Made by a program: the position numbers and the translations under genes. From JAGLTA01 sp034660735 (GTDB taxonomy: Bacteria > Patescibacteriota > Patescibacteriia > JAACEG01): a stretch of 12,752 nucleotides of DNA. A model generated the notes under the pieces. It had not been told where the DNA came from. It was given only the letters and a program-made list of their open reading frames with translations, and did not search any database. Below, one piece after another: positions 1 through 7,326 of the stretch (position 1 is its first letter; every line of letters starts with the position of its first letter). The stretch spans positions 1 through 12,752 of the forward strand of contig JAYEJQ010000043.1 in NCBI GenBank assembly GCA_034660735.1, read 5' to 3'.

Positions 1-129
1 GGAAATGAAAAAAGTATAATAAAAAATATTATAATGGATGTCGAAAATATTATGCTAAAATTTTTTCTGCCAATAAAAGAAAACATAAAAAAATTCTTAA
101 CTTCACCCTATCGGGTGACCACCCGTTAG
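1..129 (+). CDS. Possible C-terminal tail of a gene entering from the left edge
   Basis: One plus-strand frame is open from the first base to a TAG at 127-129, giving 42 residues rich in Ile, Lys, Asn and Glu, with no recognisable motif. First codon positions are mostly purine, as in real genes, and the other two forward frames close within about 20 bases. A gene ending here would converge with the minus-strand gene ending at 642, which suits the hairpins in between. The last codons run through the hairpin at 104-133. A competing minus-strand frame starts at 86 and leaves the window after 28 hydrophobic codons. Both could be chance in such AT-rich DNA. Confidence 0.3.
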   Translation, partial: GNEKSIIKNIIMDVENIMLKFFLPIKENIKKFLTSPYRVTTR

Positions 130-133
130 GGTG
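104..133. terminator. GC-rich hairpin with GACC loop, possible terminator
   Basis: Two 13-base arms (104-116 and 121-133) pair with a single mismatch around a GACC loop (117-120). The stem is GC-rich in an AT-rich background. On the plus strand it is followed by GGCTTTTGT, a weak T tract, so it could end a gene coming from the left. It may equally be a dispersed palindromic repeat. Confidence 0.4.
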
Positions 134-251
134 GCTTTTGTCCTTAATTCTTAATTCTTTTTTATTATAGCATAAATAAAAAAAAAATGAAAAGACATTT
201 TGCAATTTGACGATTTCTAATCAATTTTTAATTTTAAAAATCTAAATTTAT

Positions 252-288
252 AATTTATTTGTAATTTGTAATTTCGAATTTGTGATTT
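252..288. repeat. AT-rich dispersed repeat, copy 1
   Basis: This 37-base block of TTTGTAATTT-type sequence matches 7305-7341 at 34 of 37 positions in the same orientation. Both copies are intergenic. Part of the agreement may reflect low complexity, but the ordered run of identity is longer than expected by chance. Confidence 0.5.
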
Positions 289-315
289 AATGTCCTATTT
301 AAATAAATCTGTTTT

Positions 316-359
316 AAAAGTTAGCGAAAACGGACGACCGTCCGTTTTCGCTAACTTTT
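316..359. terminator. Perfect 20-bp hairpin with GACC loop, probable bidirectional terminator
   Basis: Arms 316-335 and 340-359 are perfectly complementary over 20 bases around a GACC loop (336-339). The stem begins with AAAAG and ends with CTTTT, and on the plus strand it is followed by CTGTTTTTT, the T-rich tail of a Rho-independent terminator. Its position between a possible rightward gene and leftward nrnA fits a terminator between convergent genes. It shares the GACC loop with the otherwise different hairpin at 104-133. Confidence 0.55.
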
Positions 360-402
360 CTGTTTTTTAAATTCTTAATTGACGAGTTGCGCTAGTTTAA
401 TA

Positions 403-432
403 ATTATAAATTACGTTATTATAAATTACGTT
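403..432. repeat. 15-bp tandem duplication
   Basis: ATTATAAATTACGTT occurs twice head to tail (403-417, 418-432), followed by three bases of a third copy. It looks like a simple replication-slippage repeat, and no function is visible. Confidence 0.6.
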
Positions 433-441
433 ATTTTATAC

Positions 442-541
442 TGTCATCCTGAATTTTCAAAATTGTCACCCCGCTGTTCGCGAGCGGCGGGGTGACATTG
501 TGTGTGGATTATAGGATAATATTATATGGATTAGGATGACA
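442..541. repeat. Nested inverted repeat (outer TGTCATCCT, inner GC-rich hairpin)
   Basis: An inner GC-rich hairpin pairs 464-474 with 487-497 around a 12-base loop. An outer pair, TGTCATCCT at 442-450 and AGGATGACA at 533-541, encloses it. Inner and outer arms share the TGTCA start, so the element looks like two related palindromes nested in each other, as in dispersed palindromic elements of the GTCATCC type. It could also act as a transcription stop downstream of nrnA. Confidence 0.5.
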
Positions 542-641
542 TTATTTTGTGTTTCGTAATTCAAAGTAATTAATTTCTTTAACTATTTTCTTTAATTAAT
601 TTTAAAATCATCAATTTTAATAAATTTGCCGCAAAATAATT

Positions 642-1607
642 TTAAATTATTTTCCAGCCGCCAGCAGTCTCTTTAAATTTTCCTTTTATGGAAAAACCAG
701 CCGCTTTTTTATGTCCTCCGCCATTAAAAAAAGCCGCTAAACCAGTTAAATCAAGATACTTATCAGTTGTCCTTAAACTAACCTTAATATTATCTTCATA
801 TTCTTTAAAAATCATCGCAAATTTAGACCCTTTTAAATTATTAAAAAAATTTACTGACTTCTCAATATTATCAGAATGCCCATTGCTGTCCGCTAATCTT
901 ATTGTCTCTTCTGTTATTATTGTGTAAGCTAAATTATATCTATTATTATATTGCAACTCGGAAAAAATTTTGCCGAAAAATTTCAAATCTTGCGTCCCAC
1001 GATTTTTATGATATTGATAATGGTTAAATTTCTGCAAATTCGCGCCTTTATCCAAAAGATACGCTACAATATTAAAAGAATCAACGGTTGTATTCTTATT
1101 AGTAAAATTATTAGTGTCAGTTAAAATGCCGAGCAATAGAGCGGTTGCTGTATTCTTGTCAATCTGAAATTTAATAAAATTAAAAAACTGAGATAATATT
1201 TCAGTGGTAGAAGCGGCTAAACTCTCAACTAAATTAATGTTTCCAAAATATTCATTTGACGAATGATGATCAATATTGATAACAATTTTTTCCTTTAATA
1301 ATTTTTCCTTTTTTTCCAAGCCGACGCGTTTTAAATCGCCTGAATCAAGGGAAATTAATAAATCAACATCTTCCCAATTAATCTTGCTCTCAATATCAAA
1401 ATTCAAAAATGGCAAAGAATAATTATTATCAGCTCCGCCGTCAATAAAAATTTGATGCTTTTTTCCGCAATACTCTAAATATTTAGACATCGCAAAAATA
1501 GACCCTAACGCATCGCCGTCTGGATTTTGATGCGCGGTGATAACAATATTTTTAGCGCTATCAATCGCGCTAATTATTTTTTTATATAATACTTTTTGAT
1601 TTCCCAT
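642..1607 (-). CDS. nrnA: Bifunctional oligoribonuclease / pAp phosphatase (NrnA-like, DHH-DHHA1)
   Basis: A 321-residue cytoplasmic DHH-family phosphoesterase. The family degrades very short RNAs (2-5 nt) and dephosphorylates 3'-phosphoadenosine 5'-phosphate using manganese. Visible metal-binding motifs are NPDGDALGS (28-36), LDSGD (87-91, with D88), IDHH (112-115) and ILTDTNNF (161-168). The C-terminal DHHA1 substrate-binding domain carries GGGHKKAAG (296-304). Length is normal for NrnA. The start lies 6 bases after the rbfA stop, so the two are cotranscribed; the order infB-rbfA-nrnA is conserved in many bacteria. There is no Shine-Dalgarno box before the ATG. It could be annotated as a generic RecJ-like phosphoesterase, but length and motifs favour NrnA. 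Confidence 0.93.
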   Translation of the reverse strand: MGNQKVLYKKIISAIDSAKNIVITAHQNPDGDALGSIFAMSKYLEYCGKKHQIFIDGGADNNYSLPFLNFDIESKINWEDVDLLISLDSGDLKRVGLEKKEKLLKEKIVINIDHHSSNEYFGNINLVESLAASTTEILSQFFNFIKFQIDKNTATALLLGILTDTNNFTNKNTTVDSFNIVAYLLDKGANLQKFNHYQYHKNRGTQDLKFFGKIFSELQYNNRYNLAYTIITEETIRLADSNGHSDNIEKSVNFFNNLKGSKFAMIFKEYEDNIKVSLRTTDKYLDLTGLAAFFNGGGHKKAAGFSIKGKFKETAGGWKII

Positions 1608-1613
1608 ATTTTA

Positions 1614-1907
1614 TTATTCTTTATCGTCAGCGATAATAAATTTTATTTGTGGGACAAATTTTATACTTATTTTTCGATTCAAAGAATGCTGCAGCCGCTT
1701 AGATTTCCTGATTAAAATCTTAAAAACTTTCCCTTCAAAATAAGACGGCAGAATACTCACATATACTTTCGCGGATTTTAAATCATTCTCAGATTCAACT
1801 CTCACGATAGTTACTAAACATCCTTTTGGCAAATCTACCTCTCTTAAAATTATATTATTTAATCCGTCCCTGATTAAATCATTTATTTGTAAAATTCTGT
1901 TTGACAT
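1614..1907 (-). CDS. rbfA: 30S ribosome-binding factor A (RbfA), short form
   Basis: A 97-residue KH-like protein that binds the small ribosomal subunit and helps mature the 5' end of 16S rRNA. The usual RbfA layout is visible: an N-terminal helix (NRILQINDLIRDGLNNII), strands around TIVRVESENDLKSAKVYVSI, a helix with RLQHSLNRKI, and the final strand FVPQIKFIIADD. It ends right after that strand, so the flexible C-terminal tail present in E. coli RbfA (133 residues) is missing; short forms are common in reduced genomes. It sits between infB and nrnA, the standard context. The preceding 125-base gap contains a GC-rich hairpin. The sequence alone would be a moderate match; position makes the call firm. 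Confidence 0.9.
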   Translation of the reverse strand: MSNRILQINDLIRDGLNNIILREVDLPKGCLVTIVRVESENDLKSAKVYVSILPSYFEGKVFKILIRKSKRLQHSLNRKISIKFVPQIKFIIADDKE

Positions 1908-1928
1908 AGATTAAACTTAACCCCCCAG

Positions 1929-1946
1929 CCCCCCTTGTCAGGGGGG
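1929..1946. repeat. GC-rich hairpin between infB and rbfA
   Basis: Six C (1929-1934) and six G (1941-1946) flank TTGTCA. No T run follows on the minus strand, so a classical terminator is unlikely. Its core CCTTGTCAGG (1933-1942) recurs with one change as CCTTATCAGG at 1979-1988. In the infB-rbfA transcript the hairpin could slow transcription or mark a processing site, or it may be a dispersed palindromic element. Confidence 0.55.
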
Positions 1947-2032
1947 GGATAAATGATCCCAACAACCCCCAACCCCAACCTTATCAGGTAGGGCTTTCAT
2001 TTTTAATTATGGGGATATTAAATTTATAGGCT

Positions 2033-4036
2033 TTATTCTTCCTTCTCTTGATAAACAACTAATTTATCCCCTTTTTCAATCGCTGTTTTACCTTGGAATA
2101 GAACTCCGCATTCGCTGTCTTTTTCAACCGAAAAAACATCCTGCTTGCCTGATTGCAAACCGACAAGTTCGCCTTCGCCGATGTTTTCATTGTCGCGCAG
2201 AATTTCTATTTTTGCGTCTTTTTTAATAACTCCATCTAAAACCTTTCCTCCAACAATAGACTTTCCTTTTTCTGTTCTAAAAATTTCTAAAATCAAAACC
2301 CGCCCTATCTCTTTTCTTGTTAATTTTACCTTTGTCATCGCTTTTATCGTGTCCCGCGCATAATTTAACAGGTCATATATTATAGTATAAATTTTTATAT
2401 TTATATTTTTCTCTTTGGCAAATACATCAACGGTTTGCGGAATTTTAACATTAAACCCAATCAATATTGTTTCATCACTATCTTTTTGATTATTAATAAT
2501 CGCTTCAGCCTGCATAACATCCGCTTCTGTAACATTCCCTAATCCGCGATTGATAACTTTTATCTTAATATCGCCAGCTTCAATTTTTTCCAAGCTCTCA
2601 CTGATAACTTCTGTTGATCCCAGCACATCGGCTTTTAAAATAATATTAAAAAATTGAGTGTCCCCATTTTCTTTGCCTTCGCTATCTTTAGCGGCAAACT
2701 GATCTTTCCCGACGCCAGCCATTCTTATTTTTTTAATTTTCCCTTTTTGCGTTTTTTCAACAACCGCTTCCATTACATCTCCGACTTGAACTAAATTCTT
2801 AAACCCTGAAATCCTTACGGGCGCCGACGGAGCCGCTTGCGTTATCTCTTTGTCAACGCAATTTTTCATCAATCTTATCTTGCCAAAAAATTGCTTATTG
2901 ATATTTATAAAATCGCCTTTCTTTAATATTCCTTTTTGAATCAAAACAGTTGCCACAGGTCCTTCGCCTTTATCAATATGAGATTCAATAATGCTTCCAA
3001 CAGCTTCTCCTCTATAGCTAACTTTCATTTTTTCTTTATCTAAATCAACCGCGAGCAACAGCATATCTAATAATTCGCTCACGCCTGTTCCGTCTTTGGC
3101 TGAAATAGGGATGCAGATTGCCTTTCCTCCCCAATCTTCAACAACGACATTATGCGCGGAGAGCTCCTGTTTAACTTTATCAATATTTGCCTCCTTCTTA
3201 TCCATTTTATTAACAGCAACAACAAACGGCAGTTTTGCCTGCTCTATAATTTTTATCGCTTCTACTGTCTGCGGCTTAACCCCATCGTCAGCCGCCACGA
3301 CCAAAATCGCAATGTCAGCGATTTTGGCTCCTCTGGATCGCATTGCCGTAAACGCCTCATGGCCAGGGGTGTCTATGAAAGTAATCAAACTATTGTTTTT
3401 CTCGGCCTGATATGCGCCTATATGCTGCGTAATTCCGCCTGCTTCTTTGTCAATTATATTTGTCTTTCTAATATAGTCTAAAAGTTTAGTCTTGCCATGG
3501 TCAACATGCCCCATAACAACCACTACAGGCGGCCGCTCCTTAATATTTCCGCTATCTTTCTTTTTTAATAATTCGCGGAGATGATCTGAACGGGCAAATC
3601 TTTCGCCCTTTTCAAGCAAGGTATTTTCTTTGCATTTAGATGCTTTAATGCCTAAATCCATCGCAATAATAGCCGCTGTCTCATAATCTATCTTCTCGTT
3701 TAAAGAGACAAAAATCCCATTTTTCATTAAAATTTCCATCAACCTATTTATCGGCAGCCCTAATCTGTTCGCGAAATCCCTCACGGTAATTGAAGGAGGC
3801 AATTCAACTTCTTTAACTTCTGTCTTTATCGCTTCCTCTTCAGCTAACAATCTTTCCTCTTCCATTATTCTTTTATACCGATTAAACAATGTTCTCCAGT
3901 TCTGAATAATTCTGTTCGCGATTCTTTTATCAATTTTAATCGCTTTAGCGCCAATATCAAAACCGACCATCGGCAAAACACGCCGCAGTTCATTCGGGTT
4001 GATATTTAATTTTCTCGCCAATTCCGTAAAATTCAT
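2033..4036 (-). CDS. infB: Translation initiation factor IF-2
   Basis: A 667-residue GTPase that brings initiator fMet-tRNA to the 30S subunit and promotes subunit joining. Domain order: a first IF2_N module (about 1-50), a short charged linker, a second IF2_N module (about 83-130), then the G domain with GHVDHGKT (176-183), the GGITQHIG switch I, DTPGHEAF, NKMD and SAKDG. A beta-barrel domain II, domain III (from NIILKADVLGSTEV) and the C-terminal fMet-tRNA-binding barrel follow. It is much shorter than E. coli IF-2 (890 residues) because the long charged N-terminal region is nearly absent. It leads the cluster with rbfA and nrnA; nusA, often upstream of infB, is absent here, and a divergent gene starts 110 bases away. 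No Shine-Dalgarno precedes the ATG. Confidence 0.98.
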   Translation of the reverse strand: MNFTELARKLNINPNELRRVLPMVGFDIGAKAIKIDKRIANRIIQNWRTLFNRYKRIMEEERLLAEEEAIKTEVKEVELPPSITVRDFANRLGLPINRLMEILMKNGIFVSLNEKIDYETAAIIAMDLGIKASKCKENTLLEKGERFARSDHLRELLKKKDSGNIKERPPVVVVMGHVDHGKTKLLDYIRKTNIIDKEAGGITQHIGAYQAEKNNSLITFIDTPGHEAFTAMRSRGAKIADIAILVVAADDGVKPQTVEAIKIIEQAKLPFVVAVNKMDKKEANIDKVKQELSAHNVVVEDWGGKAICIPISAKDGTGVSELLDMLLLAVDLDKEKMKVSYRGEAVGSIIESHIDKGEGPVATVLIQKGILKKGDFININKQFFGKIRLMKNCVDKEITQAAPSAPVRISGFKNLVQVGDVMEAVVEKTQKGKIKKIRMAGVGKDQFAAKDSEGKENGDTQFFNIILKADVLGSTEVISESLEKIEAGDIKIKVINRGLGNVTEADVMQAEAIINNQKDSDETILIGFNVKIPQTVDVFAKEKNINIKIYTIIYDLLNYARDTIKAMTKVKLTRKEIGRVLILEIFRTEKGKSIVGGKVLDGVIKKDAKIEILRDNENIGEGELVGLQSGKQDVFSVEKDSECGVLFQGKTAIEKGDKLVVYQEKEE

Positions 4037-4123
4037 ATTTTTAACTTACTACAATTGTTCGCAATAGTCAATAATACCTTTATTCTTGTATTTTTGTTTG
4101 AAAAATAGTATATTAAAAATAAA

Positions 4124-4145
4124 TTAAGAAGCAAGAATTAAGAAT
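4124..4145. repeat. Left arm of inverted repeat flanking the four-helix-bundle gene
   Basis: These 22 bases are the reverse complement of 4520-4541 at 20 of 22 positions. The arm ends one base before the ATG at 4147, and its partner lies across the end of the ancestral reading frame, so the two arms tightly bracket the gene. Related TTAATTCTT motifs occur elsewhere in the window (about 143-158), so the arms may belong to a small dispersed family. Confidence 0.6.
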
Positions 4146-4146
4146 T

Positions 4147-4449
4147 ATGAATCAAGGAAATAAAATAAAATCGTTTACGGATTTAATCGCATGGAAAGAA
4201 GGGCATAAATTAGTATTGATAATTTATGATATAACTAAAAATTTTCCAAAAGAAAAAATATTTGGGTTAATTTCACAAATGAGAAGATGCGTTGTTTCAA
4301 TAACATCAAACATCGCCGAGGGATTTAGCAGACTATCGTATAAAAAAAAAGCAAGATTTTATTCAATGGCGCTGGGATCAATAACAGAATTGCAAAACCA
4401 GCTTTTAATAGTTAAAGATATTGGTTATATTACCAAAAAACAATTTTAA
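4147..4449 (+). CDS. Four-helix-bundle protein (23S rRNA IVS-type), truncated by an in-frame TAA
   Basis: A 100-codon frame encoding most of a four-helix-bundle protein of the family found in 23S rRNA intervening sequences and abundant in CPR genomes; it is related to the accessory proteins of diversity-generating retroelements. Hallmarks are the N-terminal FTDLIAWKEGHKLVLIIYDIT (helix 1), ISQMRRCVVSITSNIAEGFSR (helix 2, with SNIAEGFSR at 54-62) and FYSMALGSITELQNQL (helix 3). The family usually has about 115-125 residues; here a TAA at 4447-4449 stops before the last helix, although its codons continue in the same frame (see 4450-4527). Function is unproven; the fold suggests RNA or nucleic-acid binding as an oligomer. 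It is divergent from infB and bracketed by inverted repeats. Confidence 0.85.
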   Translation: MNQGNKIKSFTDLIAWKEGHKLVLIIYDITKNFPKEKIFGLISQMRRCVVSITSNIAEGFSRLSYKKKARFYSMALGSITELQNQLLIVKDIGYITKKQF

Positions 4450-4527
4450 AACATTGCTGAACAATCAATAAAAGTTCATAAAATTACTAATGGTTTAATT
4501 AGGAATTCAAAAAACCTTGATTCTTAA
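4450..4527 (+). pseudogene. In-frame remainder of the four-helix-bundle gene after the premature stop
   Basis: Directly after the TAA at 4447-4449 the same frame continues for 25 sense codons reading NIAEQSIKVHKITNGLIRN..., then a TAA at 4525-4527. This is a good match to the usual final helix of the family (a helix ending in a GLI-K/R-S pattern). With the stop read as one amino acid, the product would be 126 residues, close to family length. A single substitution, for example from GAA, AAA or CAA, explains the stop. Other genes use TAA as a normal stop, so a changed code is not the explanation. Confidence 0.75.
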
Positions 4528-4541
4528 TTCCTGATTCTTAA
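4520..4541. repeat. Right arm of inverted repeat flanking the four-helix-bundle gene
   Basis: Reverse complement of 4124-4145 with two mismatches in 22 bases. It overlaps the last codons and stop of the ancestral frame and ends 8 bases before the next gene's ATG at 4550, so the ATPase gene has almost no leader of its own outside the repeat. Confidence 0.6.
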
Positions 4542-4549
4542 TTCTTTTT

Positions 4550-7210
4550 ATGTTAGACTTTCATAACATCTCAATCAAATCCTGCCTTAATCAATTAAAA
4601 ACATCATCTAATGGATTGACAAACAATGAGGCGAAAAAAAGATCCGTAAAATACGGATTAAACGAGCTGCCTGAAAAAAAATCGCTTGGGAAAATCACTA
4701 TTCTGTTAAGCCAATTTAAAAGCCCGCTAATCTATATCCTGCTTTTAGCTGGAGTTATCACTCTGTTTTTTAAAGACTATATTGATTCTGGCGTAATTTT
4801 CGGTGCTGTAATTCTAAACACGATTATCGGATTTTTTCAAGAAAACAAAGCTAATAACGCCCTAAATCAATTAAAGCGACTAATAAGGCACAAAGCTATC
4901 GTATTGCGCGATGGCAATAAAATTGAAGTTGAAAGCTCTAAACTTGTTGTTGGGGATATTATTATTCTACAAGCTGGAAACCGCATTTTAGCGGACGCGC
5001 GGATTATTGAAACTAATAATTTAACAACAAACGAAGCTGCATTAACAGGGGAATCCATGCCTATAGAAAAAAATTCAACTGCCACAAGCAAAGAAACGAT
5101 TATCGCAGACCGCAAAAATATAGTCTACTCTGGCACTATAATTACCAAAGGTCAAGGGAAAGCGGTTGTTTGTGCTATCGGCGTAAAAACTGAAATCGGC
5201 AAAATAGCCAAATTAGTAAGCGACACAGAAGACGAAAAAACACCATTGCAATTGCGGCTTGCGAAATTTTCAAAAATTATCGGTATATTAACAGCTATAA
5301 TTTCATTTTTTGTTTTTATAACTGGAATTTTACAGGGAAGAGGCGCTTTTGAAATGCTAAAAGTAAGCGTAGCTATTGCGGTAGCGGCTATACCAGAAGG
5401 GTTGATTGTAGCCGTGACGGTTATTTTAACTATTGGGATGCAGCGGATATTGAAACAAAAAGCGCTCACGAGAAAATTAGTCGCGGCTGAAACTTTGGGG
5501 TCAACAACAATAATCTGTTCTGATAAAACAGGAACTTTGACAGAAGGAAAAATGCATGTTGCTCATATTATCATCGGAGAAAAAGAATTTGAACTGAATG
5601 ATTTGGGGGCGCGGCAAAAACAAAAAGAAGCGAAAGCTGTAAGTATGGCGCTACAGACAGGAATGATGTGTAATAATGCTGTGATTGAAAATTACGATGA
5701 TGAATTAAAAAAATGGAAAATAATCGGCGCGCCAACAGAATCCGCCCTGCTCTCGGCTGCGATACAGTCTGGATTGAATAAAAAAGAATTGATAAAAATA
5801 GAGCCAAAAATAGACGAACTCCCTTTTGAGAGTGATAATAAATTTATGATTTCGCTGCACAAAAAAAAGAGCGGCTATATTCTTTACGAAAAAGGGGCTC
5901 CTGAAAAATTATTAAAAAAATCAATAAATTTTTACCACAAAGGCAAAATAATAAAACTCACAAAACAAGAATTAAAAAAATTAAACAAAGTTTATGAAAA
6001 ATTTACAAACAAAGGATTAAGAGTAATCGCGGTCGCGTCGCGGGAAATTGAAAAAATCTCGCAAACGGAAAAAATAGACTGGGGCACTCTTGATAAAAAC
6101 CTGACTTTCATCGGATTTATCGCGCTAAAAGATCCTTTAAGGGCTGAAGCGAAAGAGACGATAAAAATGTGCTTCTCTGCAGGCATCAAACCGATAATCA
6201 TAACAGGTGATCATAAACTCACCGCTAAAGCGATCGGCGCGGAGATAGGGTTTAAAACAAAATCTAAAAATATTATAACTGGCGAAGAGTTGGATAAAAT
6301 TTCTGACAATATATTTAAAAAAATCGTAAAAAAAATTGATATTTACGCTAGGGTTAATCCGAGACATAAGTTGCGTATTGTAAAAATACTACAAGGCGGC
6401 GGCGAGGTCGTGGCTATGACCGGGGACGGCATCAATGACTCCCCTGCCCTAAAAGCCGCGGACATAGGAATCGCGCTTGGAAACGGAACAGATATCGCAA
6501 AAGAATCATCAGACATTATTTTAATGGATAATAATTTTAAAACCATTATTTCCGCTGTGCGGCAAGGAAGAATTATATTTTCCAATATTAGAAAAGTGAT
6601 CACCTACTTGATTTCTGACTGTTTTTCTGAAATAATCCTAATAGTCGGATCTATGCTTTTTGGACTTCCTCTTGCGATTCTCCCAGCTCAAATTCTTTGG
6701 ATAAATATTGTAAACGACGGATTACCAGACTTTTCTTTAGCTTTTGAAAAAGGAGGTAAAAATATAATGTCTGCCAAGCCGATGAAAAAAAACGAACATA
6801 TTCTCAATAAAGAGATGAAAGCTATAATTTTCGGCGCTGGAATTACGAGAGATCTGATAATTTTCGCAATATTTTTTTGGATGTATCAGGCAGGATCAGA
6901 AATCGCTTATCTAAGAACTCTCTTTTTTACCATTTTCGGCTTTAAATCTTTGGTCTCTATTTTCAGCTTGCGCAATCTTAACCAGCCGATCTGGAAAATA
7001 AATCCTTTCAGCAATCTCTATTTAGTCGGCGCTATAACGATAAGTTTTGCCCTGCTTTTATCCGCAATCTATCTGCCGTTCCTGCAAACCCTGCTTTCAA
7101 CAACTTTTTTGAATTTTAACGATTGGATTTTAATTATCGCAATAGGAATTTTAAATATTTTAATGATAGAGACAGTTAAATATTATTTCATCGCGAAAAA
7201 GAAAACTTAA
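4550..7210 (+). CDS. P2-type cation-transporting ATPase (SERCA/PMR1-like)
   Basis: An 886-residue membrane ion pump of the P-type ATPase superfamily, with an N-terminal cation-ATPase domain and about ten membrane helices. Actuator motif TGES is at 166-169, phosphorylated D325 lies in DKTGTLT, the nucleotide domain carries KGAPE (448-452), and the hinge motif TGDGIND is at 624-630. Ion-site residues resemble Ca2+ pumps: IPEG (281-284, E283 matching SERCA E309), E694 in M5 (E771), and N719 and D723 in M6 (N796, D800). Two differ: C691 replaces N768 and N722 replaces T799, so one SERCA-like site (site II) seems kept and site I altered. Ca2+ or Mn2+ export is likely, but specificity cannot be fixed from sequence. 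No partner gene is adjacent and no Shine-Dalgarno is seen. Confidence 0.93.
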   Translation: MLDFHNISIKSCLNQLKTSSNGLTNNEAKKRSVKYGLNELPEKKSLGKITILLSQFKSPLIYILLLAGVITLFFKDYIDSGVIFGAVILNTIIGFFQENKANNALNQLKRLIRHKAIVLRDGNKIEVESSKLVVGDIIILQAGNRILADARIIETNNLTTNEAALTGESMPIEKNSTATSKETIIADRKNIVYSGTIITKGQGKAVVCAIGVKTEIGKIAKLVSDTEDEKTPLQLRLAKFSKIIGILTAIISFFVFITGILQGRGAFEMLKVSVAIAVAAIPEGLIVAVTVILTIGMQRILKQKALTRKLVAAETLGSTTIICSDKTGTLTEGKMHVAHIIIGEKEFELNDLGARQKQKEAKAVSMALQTGMMCNNAVIENYDDELKKWKIIGAPTESALLSAAIQSGLNKKELIKIEPKIDELPFESDNKFMISLHKKKSGYILYEKGAPEKLLKKSINFYHKGKIIKLTKQELKKLNKVYEKFTNKGLRVIAVASREIEKISQTEKIDWGTLDKNLTFIGFIALKDPLRAEAKETIKMCFSAGIKPIIITGDHKLTAKAIGAEIGFKTKSKNIITGEELDKISDNIFKKIVKKIDIYARVNPRHKLRIVKILQGGGEVVAMTGDGINDSPALKAADIGIALGNGTDIAKESSDIILMDNNFKTIISAVRQGRIIFSNIRKVITYLISDCFSEIILIVGSMLFGLPLAILPAQILWINIVNDGLPDFSLAFEKGGKNIMSAKPMKKNEHILNKEMKAIIFGAGITRDLIIFAIFFWMYQAGSEIAYLRTLFFTIFGFKSLVSIFSLRNLNQPIWKINPFSNLYLVGAITISFALLLSAIYLPFLQTLLSTTFLNFNDWILIIAIGILNILMIETVKYYFIAKKKT

Positions 7211-7240
7211 AAAAATTTCTATCAAAACCAACTTTAAAAA

Positions 7241-7326
7241 AATTACAAATTCCAAATAAATCTAAAATTCAAAACTGTTTTGAATTTGTGATTTTGGTCA
7301 TTGTAATTTATTTGTTATTTGTAATT
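7241..7326. repeat. Large AT-rich inverted repeat before the glycan cluster
   Basis: Arm 7241-7261 pairs with 7306-7326 at 19 of 21 positions, and a smaller palindrome (ATTCAAAA-CTG-TTTTGAAT, 7267-7285) lies between them. The right arm is part of the AT-rich repeat that also occurs at 252-288. It fills the gap between the ATPase and the glycan cluster and could form a cruciform or weak terminator; no clear promoter was found within it. Confidence 0.5.

Larger units (their letters stand above)
130..641. other. Gene-free convergent intergenic region with hairpins and AT-rich repeats
   Basis: No convincing coding frame is seen on either strand. The region contains the perfect hairpin at 316-359, a nested inverted repeat at 442-541, a 15-bp tandem duplication at 403-432, and an AT-rich block at 252-288 that recurs at 7305-7341. 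The motif TTAATTCTTAATTCTT near 143-158 recurs around the four-helix-bundle gene. It probably separates a gene from the left and nrnA, which ends at 642, and may hold transcription stops for both. Confidence 0.6.

Noticed and set aside
3..86. Minus-strand frame starting at 86 and leaving the window, hydrophobic like a signal anchor
   Set aside because: Only 28 codons of Phe/Ile from AT-rich DNA, no good start context, and first-position purine content is poor compared with the competing plus-strand frame.
688..927. Plus-strand open frame of 79 codons inside nrnA
   Set aside because: Antisense to the DHHA1 domain of nrnA; low complexity and no family resemblance.
3096..3481. Two overlapping plus-strand open frames inside infB
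   Set aside because: Antisense to the conserved GTPase domain of IF-2 and without recognisable features.
4086..4114. Possible promoter TTGTAT-17-TATATT for the four-helix-bundle gene
   Set aside because: The -10 box is good but the -35 box has only three of six matches, and such AT-rich matches are frequent by chance.
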